Assembly (NCBI RefSeq): GCF_013371085.1
Contig: NZ_JABWCV010000010.1
Coordinates: 1 to 64,000, forward strand
Source of the DNA: Vreelandella maris
GTDB lineage: Bacteria > Pseudomonadota > Gammaproteobacteria > Pseudomonadales > Halomonadaceae
Direction of reading: 5' to 3'
DNA: 64,000 bases
Numbering within the stretch: the stretch's first letter is position 1; every line of letters starts with the position of its first letter. This document shows, in pieces, positions 16,854 through 25,018 of this stretch. A model generated the notes under the pieces. That model searched no databases and was not told where the DNA came from. It was given only the letters and a program-made list of their open reading frames with translations. Position numbers and translations under genes: made by a program.

Positions 16854-19208
16854 TTAGATTCTCATGGGCGATAGGGCAGGGAGGGGAAGCACCAGCGGGG
16901 CGAAATTATCCAACCAGCCGGTGAGCTCTTCAGCGGGCATCGACTTGGCAATCCAATAGCCTTGGAGATAGTCACAGCCGAGCGTGCTAAGTAGTTCAGC
17001 ACTGGCTCGATTCTCAACCCCTTCTGCAACCAAACGCAGGCCTAAACTGTGGCCCATCTCGATAGTCGAGCGAACAATGGTGAAGTCGTCCTGCTGGGTG
17101 TCGAGTGCCAGCACAAACGATTTGTCGATTTTCAGCTCATCCACGGGCAGGCGCTTAATTTGTGCCAGTGAGGAGTAACCGGTGCCGTAATCATCAATGG
17201 CGATACGCAACCCTAGTTGGGTGAGTTCTAGCAGGGTGGTCATGGCCGCATCCACATCCTGCATTACCGCACTTTCGGTTACTTCTAAACTCAACTGGTC
17301 GGGGGTGAGCTGATAACGCTTGAGGAGATCCGCTAGGTGTGTCGCTAACTGCGGATCCATAACATCGCTGGCGGAGAGATTAACGGCTACTGACAAGTGA
17401 TAGCCTCGCTGCTGCCAAGCTTGGATCTGCGCACAAACGTGGGTTAGCATCCATTGACTAAGCATGCGGATATTGCCCGAGCGTTCGGCCAGCCCAATAA
17501 ATTCATCGGGCGGCACAAAGCCCAGTGAGGGATGACGCCAGCGCATCAGCGCCTCACATTGATGGACTAACCCCGTATGAATATCCACCTTGGGTTGATA
17601 CGCCATCCACAGTTCCCCATTACCCACTGCTTCCTGCAGATCACGAATGAGCGTGAGCTGGCGCAAATGATGTTCATCTTGCCCCTCCAGGTAGTGTTGA
17701 TGCGCATGCCGATGGCGGCGTGCCATGTCTAACGCTATATCAGCACGGCGCAATAATAGCTGAGGGCTGTCGCCATGCTCGGGGTAGTTCGTTTCACCCG
17801 CTGAAAGCGAGGGGGTGATGGGTGATTTATCCAGGTCAATGGGTTGGTTTAGGATGCCAAACAGTTGTGTCCGCCACGCAACGCTGCTACTGGATTGTTT
17901 GACGAGCAGTAGCAGCTCATCGCCATCCAGCCGATACGCTTTGTTCTCTGGCGCCGGTAAATGCTGTAAACGATTGGCCAGAGTGGCCAATAGATGATCT
18001 CCAAGCGCGTAGCCAAAGGTGTCATTAATATCGCGAAAATTATTGATCGCTAGTCGCAGTAACGTGAAGGGCTCGCCCCGTTGGATTGAGAGGCTAATAT
18101 CCTCCTGGGCGCTGATCCGATTGGGTAAATCGGTGAGTAAGTCGTGGCGGGATTGGTGATGAAGTACGGCCTCCCGCTGAATAATATCTTCCTGCATAGA
18201 GAGCAGTGTTGATGCCAATAAGCCCGTTTCACTGCGCTCTTGGCCAATTGATAAGCGGGTAATATGCTGACCCTGGCCGATACGCCGCGCCGCATTGGCC
18301 AGCTCTATGAGCGGTTTGCTCATGCTTCGCGCGCTCCACATGGCCACCAATAGGGTAAACAGTAGGATTAACGCGACAATACCGAGTAGCTGCCACTGCA
18401 GTGAGCGGTAAGCCCCCAGCAGCTCGTTGCGCGAAAGTTGCAGTAATGCATAGGTTTGATTTGTGTCATCGGCATATAACGGGCTGGCATAGGACAAATA
18501 CTCAGCATCGGGCGTCATTTGGCTAGTGGATGAATACTCTCCTTTCATGAGTTCTTCACCACTGCCGCTCATTAACTGCCGTGCTAATTGCTCTTGGTGG
18601 GAGCTTGCGAGGTAGCTTATCTCGCCGTTATCACGGTAGTTAACCACGCTTATTTCTAGCCCGGTTAGCGCATTAATCTCCTCAGTCACTGCTTCATTGA
18701 TTAAAAAGCCCATCCCCACCCAACCAATCAGATTAGGCGCACGCACTGGCAGCAGCGCGAACTCATACGGCTGCCCCTCGGCAATCACGACGCTAACCGC
18801 GGTGCCCTCTTGGCGAGCGCGCGCCAAGAGCTGCGGGAAAGGCATCGGGCTATTTTGTGCATGATGGCTGCTTGCCAAAACATGGCCATCAAGGCTACTT
18901 AAAAGCACCATGTCGGCCTTGGCACGATCACCGTGATTGGCCAGCACAGAGTAGAGCGTCTCGGTATCCTGGGTGGAAACGGCGCTCTTGAAGCCGAAAT
19001 CATCGGCCAGTATAGCGACGTTATCTCTTAACTGTTCACCGCGTGAGCCCAGCAGTTGCTGCAATACGTTGGCGCCAACCTCTAAACGCTGAGCCCCTTT
19101 GGCGAGGATGTCATCTTGCGTAGCGCGCAGAAACGCCACGCCGGTGGCAAGCTGCGAAACAATCACCACCGTTAGCAGTACTAGCATCAGGCGTGTTCGA
19201 AAGCGCAT
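16854..19208 (-). CDS. Membrane GGDEF-EAL protein, probable c-di-GMP phosphodiesterase
   Basis: 784 residues. Order: N-terminal helix (LMLVLLTVVIVSQLATG), periplasmic dCache/CHASE-like region (~30-270), second helix (LLGIVALILLFTLLVAMW), HAMP (~295-345), GGDEF (~355-505), EAL (~520-770). The GGDEF signature is degenerate (RLDGDELLLL), so cyclase activity is unlikely. The EAL domain keeps CEALMRWRHP, EVTESAVM, DDYGTGYSSL, KIDKSFV and AEGVEN, consistent with active hydrolysis of c-di-GMP. It is the middle gene of the cupredoxin / GGDEF-EAL / DUF3034 operon and would oppose the cyclase at 14309. Confidence 0.9.
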   Translation of the reverse strand: MRFRTRLMLVLLTVVIVSQLATGVAFLRATQDDILAKGAQRLEVGANVLQQLLGSRGEQLRDNVAILADDFGFKSAVSTQDTETLYSVLANHGDRAKADMVLLSSLDGHVLASSHHAQNSPMPFPQLLARARQEGTAVSVVIAEGQPYEFALLPVRAPNLIGWVGMGFLINEAVTEEINALTGLEISVVNYRDNGEISYLASSHQEQLARQLMSGSGEELMKGEYSSTSQMTPDAEYLSYASPLYADDTNQTYALLQLSRNELLGAYRSLQWQLLGIVALILLFTLLVAMWSARSMSKPLIELANAARRIGQGQHITRLSIGQERSETGLLASTLLSMQEDIIQREAVLHHQSRHDLLTDLPNRISAQEDISLSIQRGEPFTLLRLAINNFRDINDTFGYALGDHLLATLANRLQHLPAPENKAYRLDGDELLLLVKQSSSSVAWRTQLFGILNQPIDLDKSPITPSLSAGETNYPEHGDSPQLLLRRADIALDMARRHRHAHQHYLEGQDEHHLRQLTLIRDLQEAVGNGELWMAYQPKVDIHTGLVHQCEALMRWRHPSLGFVPPDEFIGLAERSGNIRMLSQWMLTHVCAQIQAWQQRGYHLSVAVNLSASDVMDPQLATHLADLLKRYQLTPDQLSLEVTESAVMQDVDAAMTTLLELTQLGLRIAIDDYGTGYSSLAQIKRLPVDELKIDKSFVLALDTQQDDFTIVRSTIEMGHSLGLRLVAEGVENRASAELLSTLGCDYLQGYWIAKSMPAEELTGWLDNFAPLVLPLPALSPMRI

Positions 19209-19258
19209 AGCAACCTCGAAAAATGGCGGATCAACGTATTCTAAGCACTGGAAAGTGC

Positions 19259-19960
19259 CTAACTGGCATCTTTAAACCGCTGCTGAAGAGGAGACAGCGT
19301 TGGCTCGGGCGGTGGCAACGCACTGAGCTCTAAACGGACGTCCAACTGATCTGTGTCGGTAATCGTGCCTTCCCACCAGCGTTGCTGACTGTCATCAAGG
19401 CGAGGATGCCAAACACGCACACGGTGCTGGCCTGACGGTAAAACGGGTAGGGTCAGCGTACCGTCAGCATTCGTTATTGCCGCATAGGGCGCATCGCTGA
19501 CCACTATAAAGGCCTGCATATGGTCATGGATATTGCACCCCAGCACGACAATGCCTGCCTGTTCAAAGCGGACGGGAGGCGGTGTTTCCTGAAGATAAAG
19601 ATTTAAATCAAAGGTTTTGGCCGGTGAAAAGGAGTAGACGTGATGGCGTGTGGTGTCTTTATTGGGAAAGGCCACATAGCTTCCGGTAGGCACCGTTAGC
19701 ACCTTGGGATGAAAAGCCGCATCGCGCTGATAAATGTTTTGTTCTTGAGGCTGATTTGCCTCAGTGTCGTAGTAAACCTCAACAACGGCGTTTTCAAGCG
19801 GTAACCCTTCAGCATTGTGTATGGTGATTTGCGCGGCGAAAGCGGCAGCGTTAAACAGGCTGCTCACCAGCAAAAACAGCAGGACAATATAGGTGCTGGT
19901 AAGCCCATAAAAAGGGCGGCGTTGCATCATTGTTGTTGGCATTGAAGGGGTGTTCCACAT
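19259..19960 (-). CDS. Periplasmic cupredoxin-like protein ('methylamine utilization protein' type)
   Basis: 233 residues with a signal sequence (IVLLFLLVSSLFNAAAFA). The mature protein has a cupredoxin fold pattern with probable copper ligands in FPNKDTTRHHVYSF and VVLGCNIHDHMQAF (His, Cys, His, Met). A carboxypeptidase-regulatory-like beta domain follows (ADGTLTLPVLPSGQHRVRVWHP). Such proteins are named after mau genes, but no methylamine dehydrogenase is nearby. It heads the operon with the GGDEF/EAL protein, so a copper- or redox-sensing input to c-di-GMP turnover is plausible. Divergent from the Tat-repeat gene. An alternative start is ATG at about 19942. Confidence 0.8.
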   Translation of the reverse strand: MWNTPSMPTTMMQRRPFYGLTSTYIVLLFLLVSSLFNAAAFAAQITIHNAEGLPLENAVVEVYYDTEANQPQEQNIYQRDAAFHPKVLTVPTGSYVAFPNKDTTRHHVYSFSPAKTFDLNLYLQETPPPVRFEQAGIVVLGCNIHDHMQAFIVVSDAPYAAITNADGTLTLPVLPSGQHRVRVWHPRLDDSQQRWWEGTITDTDQLDVRLELSALPPPEPTLSPLQQRFKDAS

Positions 19961-20152
19961 TGGCCGATAAAGCGTAGGACTTAATAGTGAAAGGATTATG
20001 CAAGAAAGTCATGCTTTTAGCTTAACGGTAAGCCAACTCTTGCAAAAAAGAGTAAACAATGGGGAAAGCAGCCCCAATTAGTGGCGCTCTACTAAAGCAG
20101 TGGTTAAAGTGAATACTAAGAAAACGGTGTTCGATAACTGCGGAGAAGTGAT

Positions 20153-20632
20153 ATGAGAACTCAGGATGAAGGCACCACAATGCTACAACAGCGGCGTTCA
20201 CGCCGACAGGTCTTGGCTAGTCTAGGGCTTGGCGCAGCGGCACTTTATGTGGCTCCCACACTCCTTTCAACGGGGCAGGCCGAAGCCCATGAACGCGAGC
20301 GCTCTCGCCCCAAGGGACGCCACCAGCATCAGCACCAACATCATTCGGGGCGTCGCCACTCAAAGCCCAGCTTTTCACGACCTGATCATTCAAGACCGTG
20401 TCATTCCAGACCCAATTATTCAAGGCCTGACTATTCCAGACCTCACTATGACCGGCCCAACTATTCCAGGCCCAACTATTCCAGGCCAAGCTACGACCGG
20501 CCGGACTATTCACAGCCTGGTTATTCTCGCAACGGTTATTCGCGTCCCCAGCGATACGACGAACGTCCTCGTTGGGAGCGTGATGGTGTGATTGAGCTGC
20601 GTATCAGCCGCTTACTCCCACGCGGCTGGTGA
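20153..20632 (+). CDS. Tat-exported pentapeptide-repeat (YSRPN-type) protein
   Basis: 159 residues. A twin-arginine signal RRSRRQVLASLGLGAAALYV is followed by a probable cleavage site after GQAEA. The mature protein starts with a His/Arg-rich stretch (GRHQHQHQHHSGRRHS) and then twelve consecutive pentads of the form Y-S-R-P-N (F74-Q133), with variants FSRPD, HSRPC, YDRPN and YSQPG. The C-terminus is a short non-repetitive tail, ERDGVIELRISRLLPRGW. GGAGAAG at 20142-20148 supports the ATG. The stop overlaps the start of an HprK-like kinase-PqqD gene, implying coupled expression. No family is recognised; a modified or metal-binding exported peptide is possible. Confidence 0.75.
   Translation: MRTQDEGTTMLQQRRSRRQVLASLGLGAAALYVAPTLLSTGQAEAHERERSRPKGRHQHQHQHHSGRRHSKPSFSRPDHSRPCHSRPNYSRPDYSRPHYDRPNYSRPNYSRPSYDRPDYSQPGYSRNGYSRPQRYDERPRWERDGVIELRISRLLPRGW
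20372..20551 (+). repeat. 15-bp tandem repeats encoding YSRPN pentads
   Basis: Twelve in-frame units of 15 bp, the most regular being variants of TATTCCAGGCCCAAC. They encode the (Y/H/F)(S/D)RP(N/D/S/H) pentads of the Tat-exported protein. Copy number could vary between strains by slippage without changing frame. Confidence 0.85.
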
Positions 20633-21861
20633 AATCGATGATGACGTCTGACGCCGAGGCCGTTGATTATGCGCTCACCGGTCTGGGACCGTGCCTTCGC
20701 CTGGTGAATGCGCAGCCACTGCTGCCGGTCCTTCAAGCTGCCATGCCAGGCTGGCCGCTTACCCCATGTCCGCTACAGCCAAACAAGCCAGATATTTGTG
20801 TTTGGCAGCAGGAAAAGGGCTTCTGGCAACGAGCACCTGCATTGCCGAAAGATGGTATGTGGCTTGAAACCCCGGTCAGCACAGCGTGCAGTGTTATTGC
20901 AGATATGTCAGGCGCCTTTTTACGCAAGAACCCAGACGTTATTGGCTTACACTGTGGCGCGGCGGAGATAGATGGCCAATTAATAATTTTTCCCGAGTCG
21001 CATCGAGCCGGTAAAAGTATGCTCACCTGTGCCTTTGCGGCAGCCGGTTATCGTATATTTGGCGACGATGTCGTGGCGCTGACCTCACAAGGAAAAGGTG
21101 TTTCGCTGGGGATTGCTCCGCGTTTACGTTTACCCCTTCCTAAGTCGCTTGCCCCTGAGCTTCTTGACTTTATTGGCCAGCATAAAGGGCCAAGTGATGA
21201 CCGGTATGGCTATGTAGCGCTGGATGAAATGCTGCTGGCTAGTCACGGCAAGCAATGTCCGATAAGCGCCATTGTATTGATTGATCGTGATAATGGTGTG
21301 ACGAGTCCTGAGCTTACCTCACTGCAGCATGGGGAGGGATTATGGCAGCTGTTAAGGCAGAACTTCGCTGATACGCTTTCTGACCAAGAGCTCATTGATA
21401 AATTCTGGCCGATGGTGCAACGGATGCCCTGTTTCCTGCTGCGCTATTCAGATGCCTACGAAGCAGCAGCCTTTGTCGGGCGTGAGTTAAAAGCCGCGCT
21501 ACATGTCCAGCCGTCGACTTACACTGCTCCTTTCCAGGCGGCGGCTATGCCTGAAGCGGTAGCTCTCGAAAGAGGCGATCAGCGCTATTGGCGTGCGCGC
21601 CAAACCGCCCACGAATACCCCTTAGGCGATGAGCTGTTTGTGATTGTCGAAGAGGGCGGTGCGATTCACCGTATGAACGTTACTAGCCGAGCGGCGTGGG
21701 CGCTGTTACAGCATGAGGCACTGACGGTTGAGGCGTTAAGCCAAACCTTGGTGGCTTTTTTTATGCCTGTTTCACTAGAACAAGTGCGTAAAGACATGGC
21801 CGAACTGTTGGGCCAATTCTTAGCGGTCGGCCTGATTGAAGCTGCTGAGCAGGATACTTAA
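20629..21861 (+). CDS. HprK-like kinase fused to a PqqD-type domain
   Basis: About 410 residues. The central part (~105-290) is HPr-kinase-like: beta-strand then P-loop FPESHRAGKSML (~121-132), and the downstream acidic FGDDVVAL (~144-151). The C-terminal ~90 residues resemble PqqD, the peptide-binding chaperone of RiPP pathways (FVIVEEGGAIHRMNVTSRAAWALL, then DMAELLGQFLAVGLIE). No HPr or PTS gene is nearby, so the substrate is probably not HPr. HprK-like kinases phosphorylate some lasso-peptide precursors. The start is GTG 20629 overlapping the repeat gene stop, or ATG 20638/20641. Together with the repeat gene this looks like a substrate-modifier pair, by inference. Confidence 0.78.
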   Translation: MKSMMTSDAEAVDYALTGLGPCLRLVNAQPLLPVLQAAMPGWPLTPCPLQPNKPDICVWQQEKGFWQRAPALPKDGMWLETPVSTACSVIADMSGAFLRKNPDVIGLHCGAAEIDGQLIIFPESHRAGKSMLTCAFAAAGYRIFGDDVVALTSQGKGVSLGIAPRLRLPLPKSLAPELLDFIGQHKGPSDDRYGYVALDEMLLASHGKQCPISAIVLIDRDNGVTSPELTSLQHGEGLWQLLRQNFADTLSDQELIDKFWPMVQRMPCFLLRYSDAYEAAAFVGRELKAALHVQPSTYTAPFQAAAMPEAVALERGDQRYWRARQTAHEYPLGDELFVIVEEGGAIHRMNVTSRAAWALLQHEALTVEALSQTLVAFFMPVSLEQVRKDMAELLGQFLAVGLIEAAEQDT

Positions 21862-21871
21862 CTCTTAGAGG

Positions 21872-22444
21872 CTAGCGCCACGTATCGCGCCAGGCATGCA
21901 TGACTCGCTCTGGGTACCAGGTTTTCCCCAAGCTGCCATTATAGCGCGCTAGCGCACGGGTAAAGTCGCCATTTTCGATAGCTAAATAGTGCGCCAAAAT
22001 CGTACAGCCATAACGCAAATTACGCGGCGGGTGGGTTAAGTCGTCGATAGGTAATCCTAGCTCGCTAACCCAAAAGGGCATGATTTGCATCAAGCCGACA
22101 GCACCTGCTGATGAAATGGCATCGGCTTTGAATGCGCTTTCCACTTGGATTAAGGCTAAGACCAAATCCGGCGGCAAACCTGCGAGTCTGGCTTCTTGGT
22201 AGATACGCGTGAGCAGCGTTTGACGTTGGGCCGAATCATCAATGAAGCGCGCCAGTGGCGCATCCATTTGCATGCGCCACTGGCGGGCTGCCCACTGTTG
22301 TTGAGCCGTTTGATGCTGTTGGTTGGCCGTTTCAAGAGTCGGGCGAAGAGCTGGTGGCAGCGGCTGTGCTGCTAATGGCATAGCGTCTAGCAACAACACG
22401 CCAAGCGTTATAGCAACAGCAACGCTTGGACGTCGTGCCGTCAT
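21872..22444 (-). CDS. Lytic transglycosylase (SLT fold)
   Basis: About 190 residues. The ATG at 22444 gives a signal peptide (VAVAITLGVLLLDAMPLAA). The SLT domain is plain: LALIQVESAFKADAISSAGAVGLMQIMPFW with the catalytic Glu in QVES, followed by NLRYGCTILAHYL and ALARYNGSLGK. It cleaves peptidoglycan glycan strands in the periplasm to 1,6-anhydro-muropeptides, the kind of substrate imported by AmpG. It lies downstream of proS (56 bp) and may be cotranscribed with it. Confidence 0.88.
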   Translation of the reverse strand: MTARRPSVAVAITLGVLLLDAMPLAAQPLPPALRPTLETANQQHQTAQQQWAARQWRMQMDAPLARFIDDSAQRQTLLTRIYQEARLAGLPPDLVLALIQVESAFKADAISSAGAVGLMQIMPFWVSELGLPIDDLTHPPRNLRYGCTILAHYLAIENGDFTRALARYNGSLGKTWYPERVMHAWRDTWR

Positions 22445-22499
22445 TAACCACCGCGCCACAGAGCCTAGAGCCCGCCACGCGGTGACAACTTTTGCCGAC

Positions 22500-24218
22500 T
22501 TAGCGGGACTTCTCACACAAAAAGTCGATAATTTGATCGGCGGGCACCATTGTGGCTTCGCTATCACGGCGGCCTTTGTATTCCAGTTCGCCGTTGTCCA
22601 AGCCACGGTCACCAATCACCAGACGATGGGGTACGCCCATTAATTCCAGATCGGCAAATTTAACCCCAGGGCGGGTATCACGGTCGTCTAGCAGTACGTC
22701 TAACCCGGCTGCGGTTAGCGCTTGGTAAAGACGTTCCGACTCTTCGCGAACACGTTGAGATTTGTGCGCATTCATTGGCACCAGCGCCACTTGAAAGGGC
22801 GCAATCGCATTGGGCCAGATAATCCCGGATTCGTCGTGGTTCTGCTCAATGGCGGCGGCGACCACGCGGGTTACGCCGATACCGTAGCAGCCCATCCACG
22901 GGTGGCTGGTTTTGCCGTTATCGCCCAACACGTTGGCGTTCATGGCCTGGGAATATTTTTGGCCAAGCTGGAAAACGTGACCGACTTCAATGCCGCGCTT
23001 GATGGAGAGCGTACCTTGGCCATCGGGAGACGGATCGCCTTCAACGACATTGCGTAGATCGGCAATCTCGGGCAGGGCCACATCGCGCTCCCAGTTAATA
23101 CCGAAGTAGTGCTTGTCATCCACATTGGCACCTGCGCCAAAGTCGCTCATCAATGCCACGCTTCGGTCAATAATGACCGGCATTTTCAGACCGACCGGGC
23201 CCAGTGAGCCGGGACCGGCACCCACCGCCGCACGAATCTCTTCTTCGCTGGCCATGGTCAGCGGTGTGGCAACTTGGGGCAGGTTTTCTGCCTTAACTTC
23301 GTTCAGCTCATGATCGCCACGAATCAGCAGCGCGATCAAGCCGCCTTTAGCTGCGTGAACCATCAACGTTTTGATCGTTTTTTCAATCGGCAGTTCGAAC
23401 TGCTTCACCAGGGCGGCGATCGTTTTAGTGTTGGGGGTATCGACCAAACGCAATTCTTCGCTGGGCTCGGCACGGGCGGCCTGGCTGCCAAGCGGGGCAG
23501 GTAGCGCCTCGGCCTTTTCCATATTGGCCGCGTAGTCAGAGGAGTTGGAGAAGACGATATCGTCTTCGCCGGAATCCGCCAGCACGTGAAATTCGTGAGA
23601 ACCGGTGCCGCCGATAGAGCCGTTGTCGGCAATCACAGGGCGAAAGTTCAGCCCTAAACGCGTGAAAATGCGCGTATAGGCATCATACATATCTTGATAG
23701 GTCTGTTTCAGCGAGGCTTCATCAAGATGGAAGGAGTAGGCATCCTTCATGATGAACTCACGTGAGCGCATTACGCCAAAGCGCGGACGAATTTCATCGC
23801 GGAATTTGGTTTGAATCTGGTAGAAGTTGACCGGCAACTGTTTGTAGCTGGCGATCTCTTTACGCACCAAATCGGTAATGACTTCTTCGTGGGTCGGGCC
23901 AACGCAGTAGTCACGATCGTGACGGTCTTTTAAACGTAACAGCTCAGGGCCGTACTGCTCCCAACGGCCAGACTCCTGCCAAAGCTCTGCCGGCTGAACG
24001 GCCGGCATCAATACTTCTTGTGCACCGGCGCGGTTCATCTCTTCGCGCACAATGGCTTCTACTTTACGCAGTGTGCGCAGGCCAAGCGGCAGCCATGTAT
24101 AAAGCCCTGAGGTTAAACGGCGAATCATCCCAGCACGTAGCATTAGCTGGTGGCTAATGACTTCGGCGTCGGCCGGGGTTTCTTTCAGAGTGGCAATCAA
24201 TAATTGGCTGGCGCGCAT
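22500..24218 (-). CDS. proS: Prolyl-tRNA synthetase
   Basis: 572-residue class II aminoacyl-tRNA synthetase of the bacterial type with the editing (INS) insertion. It starts [26 protein letters not shown], contains motif 2-type [26 protein letters not shown] and motif 3 in [14 protein letters not shown], and ends with an anticodon-binding domain ([28 protein letters not shown]). Length matches E. coli ProS. Essential housekeeping gene. Confidence 0.97.
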   Translation of the reverse strand: MRASQLLIATLKETPADAEVISHQLMLRAGMIRRLTSGLYTWLPLGLRTLRKVEAIVREEMNRAGAQEVLMPAVQPAELWQESGRWEQYGPELLRLKDRHDRDYCVGPTHEEVITDLVRKEIASYKQLPVNFYQIQTKFRDEIRPRFGVMRSREFIMKDAYSFHLDEASLKQTYQDMYDAYTRIFTRLGLNFRPVIADNGSIGGTGSHEFHVLADSGEDDIVFSNSSDYAANMEKAEALPAPLGSQAARAEPSEELRLVDTPNTKTIAALVKQFELPIEKTIKTLMVHAAKGGLIALLIRGDHELNEVKAENLPQVATPLTMASEEEIRAAVGAGPGSLGPVGLKMPVIIDRSVALMSDFGAGANVDDKHYFGINWERDVALPEIADLRNVVEGDPSPDGQGTLSIKRGIEVGHVFQLGQKYSQAMNANVLGDNGKTSHPWMGCYGIGVTRVVAAAIEQNHDESGIIWPNAIAPFQVALVPMNAHKSQRVREESERLYQALTAAGLDVLLDDRDTRPGVKFADLELMGVPHRLVIGDRGLDNGELEYKGRRDSEATMVPADQIIDFLCEKSR

Positions 24219-24424
24219 GGGTTAGAGCATTCCTTAGAGCTTAGAAAATAGCGTTTAGAAGAAAATGTGCTTGGAAGAAGCCTTACTCACCATCGGGGCT
24301 TAGCCCCATTAGCGTTGAATAGGACCATTGTACGGCCTAGCGGTTAAAGCGGCAAAATAGTGCTTATCGTCAAATCATCTATGCTTTTGGCAGGCTGTGC
24401 TAGACTACGCTGGTTTAGAGCGCG

Positions 24425-24495
24425 ATAGTCGGCAATGAATAGCCATAAAAAAATGCTGCACGACAGCATGTTACGCCGACTATGGTTATTTTTTT
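24425..24495 (+). promoter_or_regulatory. Structured leader ending in a T-run, upstream of a lipoprotein gene
   Basis: ATAGTCGGC at 24425-24433 pairs perfectly with GCCGACTAT at 24475-24483. Inside it ATGCTG (24453-24458) pairs with CAGCAT (24464-24469) across a 5-nt loop. A run of seven T follows at 24489-24495, 16 nt before the start codon at 24512. The layout of nested stems plus U-tract resembles an attenuator or a small structured 5' UTR element. It does not match a riboswitch class recognisable by eye. Confidence 0.45.
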
Positions 24496-24511
24496 GATTG
24501 AGGGAATCTTC

Positions 24512-24946
24512 ATGCATCAAGTAGTTCGTCGCTGGTTGACAGGCGCCGTGATTGGCGTTTCCATCGTGTCATTAAGTGGTTGCGGTACATTGTTTCATCC
24601 TGAGCGAAAAGGCCAGATGAGTGGCGATATTGATCCGGTTATCGCTATTGCCAATGGGGTAGGGTTATTGTTCTTTATCGTACCTGGGGTGATTGCCTAC
24701 GCCGTGGATTTCTCTAATGGCACCATCTATCTGCCCGGCCGCAACAGCGCCTCAGTAGATGTTCACCACTTAGACGACGCTATGGATGTGGCTTCCCTGG
24801 AAAAAATACTCTCTGAGAAGGCTGGTCAGCCGGTGAGCTTAGAGAGCGAGTTAGTCATGATTGAAGAAATGGGTAGCCTTGATGAAGCGCTGGCCATGGT
24901 GCGTATGTCAGGCGTGTTGGACGAGGAAAAGCTTTCCGCGATGTAA
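24512..24946 (+). CDS. Small predicted lipoprotein
   Basis: 144 residues. Lipoprotein signal with lipobox LSGCG, then GTLFHPERKGQMSGDIDPVIAIANGVGLLFFIVPGVIAYAVDFSNGTIYLPG. The hydrophobic stretch IANGVGLLFFIVPGVIAYAV and the YceK-like beginning suggest a membrane-associated protein. The acidic C-terminus (~80-144) is probably helical. ATG 24512 is preferred over an upstream in-frame start because it gives the signal peptide and has GAGGGAA in front. The preceding leader is strongly structured. No function can be assigned. Confidence 0.75.
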   Translation: MHQVVRRWLTGAVIGVSIVSLSGCGTLFHPERKGQMSGDIDPVIAIANGVGLLFFIVPGVIAYAVDFSNGTIYLPGRNSASVDVHHLDDAMDVASLEKILSEKAGQPVSLESELVMIEEMGSLDEALAMVRMSGVLDEEKLSAM

Positions 24947-24965
24947 CGTTTAACCCTGCTCGCTA

Positions 24966-25002
24966 AAACCCAGTCCGGCTTTCTGCCGGGCTGGGTTTTT
25001 TT
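24966..25002. terminator. Bidirectional rho-independent terminator
   Basis: Stem AACCCAG-CCGGC / GCCGG-CTGGGTT with a short loop, a T7 tract on the + side and AAAA on the other. It lies between the convergent lipoprotein and amidase genes and can serve both. Confidence 0.85.
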
Positions 25003-25018
25003 ATGCTGAGTATATATG

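Noticed and set aside
19259..19960. Role of the cupredoxin-like gene in methylamine oxidation
   Set aside because: No methylamine dehydrogenase, amicyanin or mau accessory genes are present; the name comes from family annotation only.
20372..20551. Regular 15-bp repeats considered as a CRISPR-like array
   Set aside because: No spacers; the repeats are contiguous, in frame and encode a pentapeptide in a Tat-exported protein.
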